Source of the DNA: a virus
DNA: 64,000 nucleotides
IMG/VR virus record: IMGVR_UViG_3300034980_000576
Location: 1 to 64,000 of that record
Direction: 5' to 3' (one strand)
Position numbers and translations under genes: made by a program. Below, in pieces: positions 6,040 to 13,417 of this stretch (positions are counted from its first letter, which is position 1; every line of letters begins with the position of its first letter). The notes beneath the pieces are model-generated. The model did not search any database. It was not told the DNA's origin and saw nothing but the letters and a program-made list of their open reading frames with translations.

Positions 6040-8231
6040 TGGCGAAAGCTAACACTCACCTTACCCACCTTGAAGAGTTGGTACTTACCCAAGGCCCAGT
6101 GGGCTATAAGATGGCTAGAGCGTTCCTTCTGAAGCTTTTACAGACTCTTAAGGGTAACACCAAGTCTAGCATACAAACGTCCGTCAAATGGGACGGAGCG
6201 CCGGCGATCTTTGCTGGTATTAATCCTGAGAACGGCAAGTTTTTTGTAGGTACCAAGTCAATCTTCAACAAGGTGCCAAAAATCAACTATACCGAAGAAG
6301 ATATTATTAAGAACCATGGGCATGCGCCGGGACTTGTCGATAAGCTAACAAAAGCATTAAAGTATCTCCCATCTCTGAAAATTAAAAACATCCTGCAGGG
6401 TGATTTCATGTTTGACGACGGAATGATTGATACAGTCGACATTCAGGGAGAACCTCACTATCGATTCAAGCCAAATACGATCGTGTATGCGGTGCCTGTT
6501 AATTCAGAGTTAGGTGAGCAAATCGGCAAGTCTAAATTTGGTATTGTGTTTCACACCACATATGATAGTCTTGATAGCGGAGCCAGCTTTGGTGCTGACG
6601 TTTCTAACCTTAGAGAGACGCCGGGCGTGTGGTTTGACGATGCATTCTTTACAGATGATACTGGCATTGTTACATTAACAGAAGAAGAAGAATCAGAAAT
6701 TGTACAATTAGTAAAACAAGCTGATTCTGTAAATGAAAAAATAAACTACGATGATCTGCCATCTGCTTTTTTGAACATCTATATTAACAGTGAAATTAAG
6801 AGCGGCAGTTTTCTAGAAAATCCCGAGAAGTCCTTCGAAGGATTCATCAACTGGTATTCTCAAAGAATCCAGAAGAAAATTAACAATTTAAAAAGCGATA
6901 AGGGTAAACAAAGAGCAACCGAGAATGCTCAACAAGCGTTGCAATCCTTTAATGATAAAAAAGAAGATATACTTAATATTTTTAAAGTGAGTCGGCTTTT
7001 GTTTGAGGCTAAAAACATTTTTATTGAAAAATACAACAACGCTGTTTACAACACCAAACACTTTGTCGACAATGGATCTGGAGATCTAATTGCTAGCAAT
7101 CCGGAGGGTTATGTAGCGGTTGATCACAGGGGAAATGGTATCAAATTTGTAGATCGCTTAGAATTCAGTAGAGCAAATTTTGCAATTGATAAGGGTGATA
7201 AATTTTCGGCACCATTAAGTGAAGAAGATGAATATGATTCAGAAGCAGATGATTGGTATGAGCTAAGACATCAAATGGATCAGGAACTCGGAGAACCAGA
7301 AGAAGATGAAGATGACGATCCAGTAGTTGACGCTAGCTATCCAAAAACGGTTGCCATTGTACCCGGAGCTTTCAAGCCTCCGCACAAAGGGCATGCAGAC
7401 ATGGTAAGGCGGTATGCTACCGGTGACGGTGTTGAGAAAGCTGATAAAGTATATGTCGTTATTTCAGCGCCTATGAACGCCCAACGCACGATCCGTGCAC
7501 GCATTGATGGAAAGCTGGTTGATATACCCATCGACGCGAATAATGCAATTGCCCTATGGAAAAAGCTCTTTCCAGAAGTAGCAAATCTTCCGGAAGTTGA
7601 GTTTGAAATAGCGCCGTCGGACATGAGATCTCCAATAACTTTGGCTTTTAAATATATAAGTGACGAAAGCCCACTTCCACTTAATGACGGAGATAGAGTA
7701 ATGTTAGGTGCTAGTGATAAACCTGATACCAAGGGAGAACCCGATTGGTGTCGGTGGAATAGCGTTGACAAAGAAAAGCATGTTAAACCTGGAATTGAAC
7801 TTTTATGTGGCGAACAGTACGCTGTTCCTGCGCTAGCGCGTGGCGGTGATAAAGATTTCAGCGCTACAGACATGCGGGATCTAATATCGGATTTGGCAGA
7901 GGATCCGGACAACAAAGAAGCATATGCAGAGTTGATTGAATTTGTGCCGGCTGATAAGATTCCAGCGCTGCTTGACGAGCTTCTGCCCGAAGGGAGCAGG
8001 AAAGATATAGAAGAGAATTCTATGGCGTCTGCCGGTGCGGCAGGAGGACATGTGGATGTGGCGCGCCCTTTGGGATCTACATTGGTTAAACGAGGGGCAA
8101 GTACGCCCGGAAAACGTGATAAGCCCAAAACCAAGAAAAAGAAAACAAAGAAAGAATATATAGACTTAGGCTTACTTGCCGAAGTTATGGAACTAATTAT
8201 AGAAAGAGGCATTAACAATGAATCCAAATGA
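6039..8231 (+). CDS. DUF6267-like, ligase-like plus HxGH nucleotidyltransferase fusion
   Basis: The 730 residues have two enzymatic parts. The N-terminal part carries the ordered motifs of covalent nucleotidyltransferases (DNA/RNA ligases): motif I KWDG (K50-G53), a GDF element near 121, EGYV (356-359, motif IV) and IKFVDR (368-373, motif V with K369). An acidic linker follows (about 395-430). The second part begins VPGAFKPPHKGH (441-452), the HxGH signature of cytidylyl/adenylyltransferases, with a long domain to about 640. The C-terminus is basic (KPKTKKKKTKKE). Such proteins (DUF6267 type) occur in T4-like marine phages with no known role. The ligase-like reading is my own motif reading. 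Confidence 0.65.
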   Translation: MAKANTHLTHLEELVLTQGPVGYKMARAFLLKLLQTLKGNTKSSIQTSVKWDGAPAIFAGINPENGKFFVGTKSIFNKVPKINYTEEDIIKNHGHAPGLVDKLTKALKYLPSLKIKNILQGDFMFDDGMIDTVDIQGEPHYRFKPNTIVYAVPVNSELGEQIGKSKFGIVFHTTYDSLDSGASFGADVSNLRETPGVWFDDAFFTDDTGIVTLTEEEESEIVQLVKQADSVNEKINYDDLPSAFLNIYINSEIKSGSFLENPEKSFEGFINWYSQRIQKKINNLKSDKGKQRATENAQQALQSFNDKKEDILNIFKVSRLLFEAKNIFIEKYNNAVYNTKHFVDNGSGDLIASNPEGYVAVDHRGNGIKFVDRLEFSRANFAIDKGDKFSAPLSEEDEYDSEADDWYELRHQMDQELGEPEEDEDDDPVVDASYPKTVAIVPGAFKPPHKGHADMVRRYATGDGVEKADKVYVVISAPMNAQRTIRARIDGKLVDIPIDANNAIALWKKLFPEVANLPEVEFEIAPSDMRSPITLAFKYISDESPLPLNDGDRVMLGASDKPDTKGEPDWCRWNSVDKEKHVKPGIELLCGEQYAVPALARGGDKDFSATDMRDLISDLAEDPDNKEAYAELIEFVPADKIPALLDELLPEGSRKDIEENSMASAGAAGGHVDVARPLGSTLVKRGASTPGKRDKPKTKKKKTKKEYIDLGLLAEVMELIIERGINNESK

Positions 8232-9000
8232 AGAGAAATCTCTTAGAGAAAATATAAGACATCTAATAAGACATGTCAAGCAAAAAAGCATCAATGAAGA
8301 GGTACAACTGAGAGGCTTAATTAATCAATTTATTGATATCGAGGTAAACTCCGGACAACTCTCGGAAGGGCAGACACCAGATGTATCCCCAACTCCCAAT
8401 AAATCTACCGGCATTAATGTCCTAGAAGAACTCCTTAAGAAGATTATACCAGTTTTAGAGGTAGATTACAAGTCCCTAACAACGAATAACGAACAAAGAG
8501 AATCATTCAGGGCGCATGTCTTAAATGCCGTGGTTAATTCCTTAACACCTGCACAAATTAATAATGATGCAGCGGACGAGAAAGAGGATTTAGACGAGGA
8601 AATTGAGATTAATGTTGGCGGAAACACTGATGATGATAAGTTTATCGATATCCGGACTGATGCCGAGAAATCTGCGGCTGACGAAGAAGAGGAAGAAGAT
8701 CCGAGAGATACATTTGGTGCAGATGTTGAAGGAGACAAGACGGGTAGGAATGTTGCCTATCAATCCTATAAAAAAATAGAAACTAGTGTTATTGATTCAT
8801 ATGAGCTTCTCTCCGATCCTGAAGATCAAGAGCTGTTCTACGATTATTTGATTGCCAACCTCAAGCTTTATTTTGATAAGTTTGAAGAAGAATTAGCAGA
8901 TTCTGTAGAAGAACCTACAAATCAAGCCTACGATATGGCAAAATCAGGTGAGGCTGGAGAATTAGAATCCGGCGAAGAAGATCTAGAATTGGAGTTATAG
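8218..9000 (+). CDS. Acidic helical structural/scaffold-like protein, 260 aa
   Basis: ATG 8218 overlaps the end of the preceding gene by 14 bases. The N-terminus has two basic amphipathic helices (EKSLRENIRHLIRHVKQK) ending in SINE|E, an IxE cleavage-like site near residue 27. The middle is very acidic (residues about 120-165, EEEEEDPRD), followed by a helical domain with SYKKIETSV and a final Glu-rich tail. Composition and location among head-like genes suggest scaffold or core. No enzyme motif. Confidence 0.55.
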   Translation: MNPNEEKSLRENIRHLIRHVKQKSINEEVQLRGLINQFIDIEVNSGQLSEGQTPDVSPTPNKSTGINVLEELLKKIIPVLEVDYKSLTTNNEQRESFRAHVLNAVVNSLTPAQINNDAADEKEDLDEEIEINVGGNTDDDKFIDIRTDAEKSAADEEEEEDPRDTFGADVEGDKTGRNVAYQSYKKIETSVIDSYELLSDPEDQELFYDYLIANLKLYFDKFEEELADSVEEPTNQAYDMAKSGEAGELESGEEDLELEL

Positions 9001-9462
9001 ATGGCAGATCCGGGAACAGAAGAAGAAAAGCCGAGCACAACTGAAAAGTTAACTGATGAATTTGGTGGTGTTGCGCTACTGGGAATCCACGATCTAAATG
9101 ATTTTAAAAAGGCTTTCGAAATAGTCGAGGGAGTCGACGAGATTAGAAATAATTTGGAAGGCGCCGCTTACCCCCTCACACCAAACGATGAAGGCGAAGG
9201 TGGATCCTTAAATAAGTCAATTGGAAAACGTTTAGGATATAAGGGCAAACAACTTAGAGATTTTATACCAACGCCGGCGCAAGCAGAAGAATACATTGAT
9301 GAAATAGTTGCACAATCTGCAGATATGGCGCATGCAAAAAGTTATGTTATATATTCTTTAATAGTTAACGGATTTAAGAAACATGTTCAACACTTACATC
9401 CCGGAGCATCTGGAGAATCCGCGGAGTCCGAGTTTCTTTTTGATATCGCGTCGGGAGGCTAG
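9001..9462 (+). CDS. Hypothetical protein, 153 aa
   Basis: The ATG directly follows the preceding stop. An acidic N-terminus is followed by a compact helical domain (KSIGKRLGYKGKQLRDFIPT then a conserved-looking HAKSYVIYSLIVNGFKKH). Likely in the same transcription unit as the four preceding genes, whose operon appears to end here before a promoter. Not recognised. Confidence 0.6.
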   Translation: MADPGTEEEKPSTTEKLTDEFGGVALLGIHDLNDFKKAFEIVEGVDEIRNNLEGAAYPLTPNDEGEGGSLNKSIGKRLGYKGKQLRDFIPTPAQAEEYIDEIVAQSADMAHAKSYVIYSLIVNGFKKHVQHLHPGASGESAESEFLFDIASGG

Positions 9463-9506
9463 TCTAGACTGTCTAACGGTTTTATAAATTGTCACACAAT
9501 ATTTAC

Positions 9507-9535
9507 TTGACAAGTTTCTGATAAGTGTTTATACT
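9507..9535 (+). promoter_or_regulatory. Sigma70-type promoter (TTGACA-17-TATACT)
   Basis: TTGACA (9507-9512) and TATACT (9530-9535) with 17-bp spacing, located in the 99-base gap upstream of the regulator gene at 9562. Transcription would begin around 9542. Confidence 0.7.
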
Positions 9536-9561
9536 TTAATTGTGTTCTGCTTGCGATAGTA

Positions 9562-9915
9562 ATGATAGTAAAAATGAAAGATAAGAATATCACTACTAAC
9601 AATAAAAGTATAATAACTAAATTAAAAGATCAAAATAAAATTAATGACAGTTTATTAATGGGAATAAGCTCTCTATCACTTGAAGAATTAATTGCAGTCA
9701 AATTAGAATTGGCTGCAGAGTATATTAATAATAGACTTTATGGTTTCGATATTTGGAGAAAAACTAATTACATAGTGAAAGACGCAATATTAAAATTTGC
9801 TATCTCAACTACAAAGTCAAAAAAAGATGCAGCTAGATTTTTGGGAATAACGCCTCAAGAATTCCAGAAAACCTGCAGAAACTATAAAATTGACGATTAT
9901 TTCAAAGAGAATTAA
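9562..9915 (+). CDS. Fis-like helix-turn-helix regulator, 117 aa
   Basis: ATG 9562 or ATG 9574 may be the start; the first 30 residues are Lys/Asn-rich and poorly ordered. Residues 40-70 form a helical domain. The C-terminus carries a Fis-type helix-turn-helix: KSKKDAARFLGITPQEFQK, then TCRNYKI, aligned with the KxxAAxxLGIxxxxxxxxxxxY pattern. Fis-type domains bind DNA as dimers. It is the first gene after its own promoter and lies ahead of the lipoprotein and tmRNA genes, so a role in early or middle control is plausible. Confidence 0.65.
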   Translation: MIVKMKDKNITTNNKSIITKLKDQNKINDSLLMGISSLSLEELIAVKLELAAEYINNRLYGFDIWRKTNYIVKDAILKFAISTTKSKKDAARFLGITPQEFQKTCRNYKIDDYFKEN

Positions 9916-10518
9916 ATGACAAAATTATTATTTTTACTGATGGTTTCATGCTCGCCAAGCGAACTCAAGGTAGATGAATCATCCCCCGCAGAAGATTCAC
10001 AAGCAATCCCGGAGCCGATGGCTCCAGTAGGAGTAGTACCTGCTGACGATTGCGGACAATTAGCTCTGGGCGATACAGCATGTAATTTTGCATTGCTCGA
10101 TCAGAACGGCGATTCATGGGAACTTTACAAACATGATGACAGCGTGATAGTCCTTGACTTTTCCACAGTTTGGTGTTATCCTTGTCAGATGGCAGGACAC
10201 TATGCACAACCAATTCAAGATGAGTACGCCGATGATAATGTTAAGTTTGTAACAGTGTTGCTTGATGGATCCGTCAGCGGAATTGAACCAAGCGAAGAAG
10301 AGATAAATGAATGGGTAGACTCCCACAGCATTACGTCAGCGCCAATATTACAAGGAAGTAGAGAAAAAATGTTAGCTACAGATCCAGATGCATATGACGG
10401 TTATCTTTTAAGTGGGTTTCCAACATATGTTTATATCGGTAGAGATATGAAATTTTATTCTGCTCATGTTGGTTTCAACGAATCACGCGTTAGACAAACA
10501 ATTGAAGAAGGTTTATAA
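9916..10518 (+). CDS. TlpA/thioredoxin-fold lipoprotein
   Basis: It starts at the base after the preceding stop. A short signal peptide ends at Cys12 (LLFLLMVSC, a loose lipobox). A Pro/Glu-rich linker follows to about residue 40. The thioredoxin fold contains the redox site WCYPC (86-90) after VLDFSTVW, and the cis-proline loop GFPT (167-170). Such proteins reduce or isomerise disulfides in the periplasm. The mature start (DDCGQLALGDTACNF) resembles proteins of Myxococcota-type bacteria. Phage copies are rare; it may help fold exported phage proteins or alter envelope redox. Confidence 0.75.
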   Translation: MTKLLFLLMVSCSPSELKVDESSPAEDSQAIPEPMAPVGVVPADDCGQLALGDTACNFALLDQNGDSWELYKHDDSVIVLDFSTVWCYPCQMAGHYAQPIQDEYADDNVKFVTVLLDGSVSGIEPSEEEINEWVDSHSITSAPILQGSREKMLATDPDAYDGYLLSGFPTYVYIGRDMKFYSAHVGFNESRVRQTIEEGL

Positions 10519-10772
10519 TGTGGAAAGTATATAAATGGGATGGTGAATACATCCAAGGTGAATTTATAAGTGAACACTCCACAGAAAAAGCTGCGTTAGG
10601 AAAAGCAAAAAAGAAGATTAATTATTCAAGAGCCACAAAGAGCAAACTGCCGACATATAAAGTCCGCGGAGAAACTGTAATTTGGCTAGATAAGGAAGAT
10701 GGAACTCCAATAGGGATGATCATCAAAAAAACAAGAAAGAAAAAAGGGGATGCCATGGTTTCGACAGGGTGA
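10518..10772 (+). CDS. Small basic hypothetical protein, 84 aa, ending inside tmRNA
   Basis: ATG 10518 overlaps the preceding stop by 1 base. The protein starts MWKVYKWDGEYIQGEFISEH, has a beta-strand TYKVRGETVIWLDKEDGTP and a Lys-rich end (KKTRKKKGD). Its stop at 10770-10772 lies 27 bases inside the tmRNA 5' end, so the last 8 or 9 codons encode tmRNA stem sequence. It may be a nucleic-acid binder by charge. Processing of the tmRNA from a longer transcript would cut this message. Confidence 0.6.
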   Translation: MWKVYKWDGEYIQGEFISEHSTEKAALGKAKKKINYSRATKSKLPTYKVRGETVIWLDKEDGTPIGMIIKKTRKKKGDAMVSTG

Positions 10773-11088
10773 GAAAGAGGAATAGTGCAAGCAGTCAAAC
10801 GTACCAGCAGACTTAAAACGCAGATACAAAACATAATTGCTAATAACAATAATCACTTCGAATCTGTCCGCTTAGCGGCTTAATCGGGAGGCTGATTAGA
10901 GCCTTCTTTCCAATCTAATCAAAACAACAGATAAGTTGTAAAATCAAACCATCTAAGGCAACAGGACGGTAAGCTTTAGATTATAGCCGCCTACCCATGC
11001 AGTGAGGGGATATAAAAACTGATAAGCTTGTGAATGACTACAATTAGACTTATTCTGGACGCGGGTTCGACTCCCGCCGTCTCCACCA
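10746..11088 (+). ncRNA. ssrA: tmRNA (transfer-messenger RNA, one-piece)
   Basis: The 5' end GGGGATG, with the typical following GGTTTCGACAGGG, pairs with the 3' CGTCTCC of the acceptor (7 pairs, two G-U). The T arm is GCGGG-TTCGACT-CCCGC, and CCA is encoded (11086-11088). The tag reading frame starts at GCT 10839 and ends at TAA 10881-10883, giving ANNNNHFESVRLAA, with the LAA end recognised by ClpXP in bacteria. tmRNA rescues stalled ribosomes and marks their products for degradation. It needs SmpB, which is not seen in the window and is presumably the host's. Confidence 0.93.
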
Positions 11089-11097
11089 TTAAAAAAC

Positions 11098-11295
11098 ATG
11101 TTTATATTCAAATGGTTTAAACGAGAAAAGGAGGAATTTAAAACCCCTCCAATTAAATTAAAAGATCAAATGGAAATAGCCCTTTGGGATATTAAAGAAA
11201 AATATGATCTTGAAACAGAAGAAGTTGAGAGAGCAGTGCTTAATAAAAGAGAAAATATCAAACACATGAATGAATCAACTAAACGTAATTCATAA
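11098..11295 (+). CDS. Small charged hypothetical protein, 65 aa
   Basis: It begins 9 bases after the tmRNA CCA end, with no good Shine-Dalgarno. The N-terminus MFIFKWFKREKEEF is amphipathic and may touch the membrane; the rest is a charged helix. Not recognised. The following 24 bases lead to the next gene. Confidence 0.5.
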   Translation: MFIFKWFKREKEEFKTPPIKLKDQMEIALWDIKEKYDLETEEVERAVLNKRENIKHMNESTKRNS

Positions 11296-11319
11296 TTTAA
11301 ATGGTGATGAGGTGTTGAG

Positions 11320-11811
11320 GTGAATGTATGGATAGCTCTTTATAAAGGAAAGGGAGGAATCATCAACTCGTTTGTTAGATGGTGGACAAAAAGCATATAT
11401 AGTCACGCGGAATTAGTATTAACCGATAAAACAACTTGGATAGGCATCAGCCCCTTTTTAAAAGCAGAAATTACTAAAACCTTTATAGACACTTATGACG
11501 AACACGATTGGGATTTTTATAAAATTCCTGTCACTCCGGAACAGTATGGTGTGATTATAAATTTTTACAATTTAACCGAAGGAACTAGATACGATTGGGT
11601 GGGAATGCTCTTGTCTCAATTTTTGCCTTTTCATATAAAACAAAAAAACAAATGGTACTGTAGTGAATGGATTTTATACGCTTTGAGGATATCCAACGTA
11701 GTAGATTGGAAAGTGATTAAGATTTTCGATCAATCTGACTTATCACCCTCAAAATTATATGATATACTTGAATTATGTGGCTTTAAGAAATGCCAACTGG
11801 AGGAAATATGA
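11320..11811 (+). CDS. Permuted papain-like (NlpC/P60-type) hydrolase
   Basis: GTG 11320 is the only in-frame start near the GATGAGG signal. The 163 residues show the circularly permuted NlpC/P60 layout: a His in SIYSHAEL (H29) and, much later, a Cys in KWYCSEWI (C114 with E116). In this layout Cys and His form the catalytic pair for hydrolysing amide or acyl bonds. Family members act on peptidoglycan peptides or lipids. The substrate is unknown. The stop overlaps the next gene's ATG. Confidence 0.7.
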   Translation: MNVWIALYKGKGGIINSFVRWWTKSIYSHAELVLTDKTTWIGISPFLKAEITKTFIDTYDEHDWDFYKIPVTPEQYGVIINFYNLTEGTRYDWVGMLLSQFLPFHIKQKNKWYCSEWILYALRISNVVDWKVIKIFDQSDLSPSKLYDILELCGFKKCQLEEI

Positions 11812-12296
11812 CGATACATAATGAGATGTACGATGAGGAAGAGAACAAAACAGTGATGGTTTCGGGTGGATTTGATCCCGTGCACGCTGGCCACATTCGA
11901 ATGATTCGCGAAGCCGCAAATCATGGCGACGTGATTATTATAGCAAATTCTGATGAATGGCTTTTTCGAAAAAAAGGATTTGTATTTATGGAATGGGAAC
12001 GAAGAGTCGAAATTTTAAATGCGATTAAGGGGGTTATTTTGGTAGATTCCGTCAATGATGATGATGGAACAGTGTGTGAAGCAATCAAACGACACCGCCC
12101 GACTTATTTTGCCAACGGTGGTGATCGCGGAAGGGCGAATACTCCAGAACAATCAGTGTGTGAGGAGATCGGCGTGAAATTATTATGGGGAATCGGTGGC
12201 GAAGAAAAATTACAAAGTTCTTCGGAGTTAACCAAAAAGGCTAGAAAATTTTCACTGCCGCCCGTACGTACGAGTGAAAAAACTTCCGGAAGATAG
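11808..12296 (+). CDS. HxGH nucleotidyltransferase (RfaE/TagD-type)
   Basis: The start is ATG 11808 (ATGA overlap, GGAGG at about 11799-11803), not ATG 11790. GGFDPVHAGH (residues 20-29) is the nucleotide-binding HxGH motif (H26-G28-H29), followed by the strand IIIANSDEWL and a RxEIL helix. Members join CTP or ATP to a phosphate group (glycerol-3-P, phosphopantetheine, ADP-heptose precursors). It may activate a sugar-phosphate for the glycan island, but it sits 5 kb away, so this is only a possibility. Confidence 0.7.
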   Translation: MTIHNEMYDEEENKTVMVSGGFDPVHAGHIRMIREAANHGDVIIIANSDEWLFRKKGFVFMEWERRVEILNAIKGVILVDSVNDDDGTVCEAIKRHRPTYFANGGDRGRANTPEQSVCEEIGVKLLWGIGGEEKLQSSSELTKKARKFSLPPVRTSEKTSGR

Positions 12297-12315
12297 TCTA
12301 TCTTTGGAATATGAG

Positions 12316-12344
12316 TTGACAACGTTCTCTTAAGATGTTATTAT
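12316..12344 (+). promoter_or_regulatory. Sigma70-type promoter (TTGACA-17-TATTAT)
   Basis: TTGACA (12316-12321) and TATTAT (12339-12344) with 17-bp spacing. The next ATG (12350) begins 5 bases beyond the -10 box, so the predicted transcript is essentially leaderless. The promoter may also drive the tRNA genes downstream. Confidence 0.65.
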
Positions 12345-12349
12345 AGAAT

Positions 12350-12625
12350 ATGAGAAATTCTGAGTATATGAAGTGTTATTTATCAGAACTAGGGCATAAT
12401 AATTTTATGTATCCTTCAAGCTCATGCGCATTATTATCAACAGATTGTGAGCTTGTGAGTATTGCATGGCTCGGAGGGGCGCCTTTGGGACTCAAGCCGA
12501 TGAAAGTGCTTAAATCGTGCCTGACGCCACTTCAACTAAATGAAACCACAAGGACAGGTAGTTCGCCCCCATCGAGGGATGGATACACGGTTGTTTGGGT
12601 TTCAGAAGATTTTCTTGCCCCTTAG
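12350..12625 (+). CDS. Hypothetical protein, 91 aa, ending inside tRNA-Asn
   Basis: ATG 12350 lies 5 bases after the -10 box of a sigma70-type promoter. The protein has CYLSELGHNNFMYPSSSCALL and CELVSIAWLGGAPLGLKP elements and ends WVSEDFLAP; the TAG (12623-12625) lies inside the tRNA that begins at 12616. Strand-like features in IAWLGGAPLGLKPMK favour a folded protein, but there is no homology I can name and an untranslated RNA cannot be excluded. Confidence 0.45.
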   Translation: MRNSEYMKCYLSELGHNNFMYPSSSCALLSTDCELVSIAWLGGAPLGLKPMKVLKSCLTPLQLNETTRTGSSPPSRDGYTVVWVSEDFLAP

Positions 12626-12688
12626 CTCAGTTGGTAGAGCAGATGACTGTTAATCATCTCGCCCGCGATCCAAGCCCGCGAGGGGCAA
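12616..12688 (+). tRNA. tRNA-Asn (GTT), unusual T arm
   Basis: Acceptor TGCCCCT/AGGGGCA is perfectly paired. D arm GCTC-GAGC and anticodon stem GATGA-CTGTTAA-TCATC place anticodon GTT, which reads AAC/AAU. The T loop reads TCCAAGC rather than TTCAAGT, and the adjoining pair (A against C) is mismatched, so the T arm is atypical. CCA is not encoded (CAA follows the discriminator). Possibly decaying, or a functional variant. Confidence 0.8.
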
Positions 12689-12713
12689 CAACTTGACAAA
12701 CAAAGGAGAAAAA

Positions 12714-13187
12714 ATGTCAATTATAACAAAACTGCAAAGTTTAAATCTTGAACCGGATACAATGGTTACCCTAACATACAGCGAAGGTGTTGATGTGTTT
12801 GTACACAATGAGACTGAGGTGGAGACTGCAATGGCAGAAACAGATGTCATCAGTACATTTTCAGAACTTATTGCTACGCCGAAGCTCAAGGTATCGACGC
12901 AATATGGTGGAAGTGTCATCGAACGCCTACGTCAAGAAGAATATCTTGATGATTATGCCCGTGATGGAGATTTTGGCGCCTATTTGAGCGAAGTTATTTC
13001 CGATAATTTCTATGATGTAGACTGTATTGAATACTCTACAGAGAAGTATGATCACAAGCGTGGATTTTGTACCCTAACTGCGCAGGTTCAAATTCCTGCC
13101 GATAATATCATCGCGCAAACTCCATTTCTTAGTGGTTGGACTGCTTCCGTAAACACACCCGATGGAACTTTGAGTTTCGAAGCATAA
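12714..13187 (+). CDS. Conserved phage hypothetical protein, 157 aa
   Basis: The true start is ATG 12714 with AAAGGAG at 12702-12708; TTG 12693 lies upstream and is not used. The protein has an N-terminal strand region, a helical middle (ERLRQEEYLDDYARD) and a SDNFYDVDCIEYSTEKYDHK segment that I recall from marine T4-like phages. No enzyme motif. It lies between two tRNA genes. Confidence 0.6.
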   Translation: MSIITKLQSLNLEPDTMVTLTYSEGVDVFVHNETEVETAMAETDVISTFSELIATPKLKVSTQYGGSVIERLRQEEYLDDYARDGDFGAYLSEVISDNFYDVDCIEYSTEKYDHKRGFCTLTAQVQIPADNIIAQTPFLSGWTASVNTPDGTLSFEA

Positions 13188-13235
13188 AGTATATGTAAGG
13201 TTGGCGACTTACCTAATTACAGAAAGTCGCACTAT

Positions 13236-13311
13236 TGGGGTGTAGTTCAATTGGCAGAACGTCGGACTGTTAATCCGGAAGTTATTGGTTCAAGTCCAGT
13301 CGCCCCAGCCA
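13236..13311 (+). tRNA. tRNA-Asn (GTT)
   Basis: Acceptor TGGGGTG/CGCCCCA, anticodon stem CGGA with loop CTGTTAA and stem TCCG, T arm ATTGG-TTCAAGT-CCAGT, discriminator G and encoded CCA (13309-13311). The anticodon is again GTT, so two tRNA-Asn genes lie 550 bases apart. Regular structure, likely functional. Confidence 0.92.
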
Positions 13312-13315
13312 TTTT

Positions 13316-13390
13316 GCGGGAGTAGCTCAGCGGTAGAGCCCCACGTTGCCAACGTGGATGTCGTGGGTTCGAACCCCATCTCCCGCTCCA
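13316..13390 (+). tRNA. tRNA-Gly (GCC)
   Basis: Acceptor GCGGGAG/CTCCCGC, D arm AGCTC-GAGC, anticodon stem CCACG-TTGCCAA-CGTGG with anticodon GCC (reads GGC/GGU), T arm GTGGG-TTCGAAC-CCCAT, encoded CCA (13388-13390). The window uses GGC heavily, which this tRNA would serve. Confidence 0.94.
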
Positions 13391-13417
13391 TTTTATTCTA
13401 AACCCATATATACTAAT

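Noticed and set aside
7337-8227. 296-aa minus-strand ORF inside the DUF6267-like gene
   Set aside because: It is Ser/Pro/Leu-rich shadow coding opposite a well-supported gene, with no ribosome binding site and no other minus-strand gene in the window.
12280-12310. Hairpin AAGATA-GTC-TATCTT at the end of the nucleotidyltransferase gene as a terminator
   Set aside because: The stem is AT-rich, straddles the end of the gene and has no following T-run; it may be chance.
12693-12698. TTGACA before the gene at 12714 as a promoter
   Set aside because: No -10 element follows and it runs into the ribosome binding site; it is part of the gene leader.
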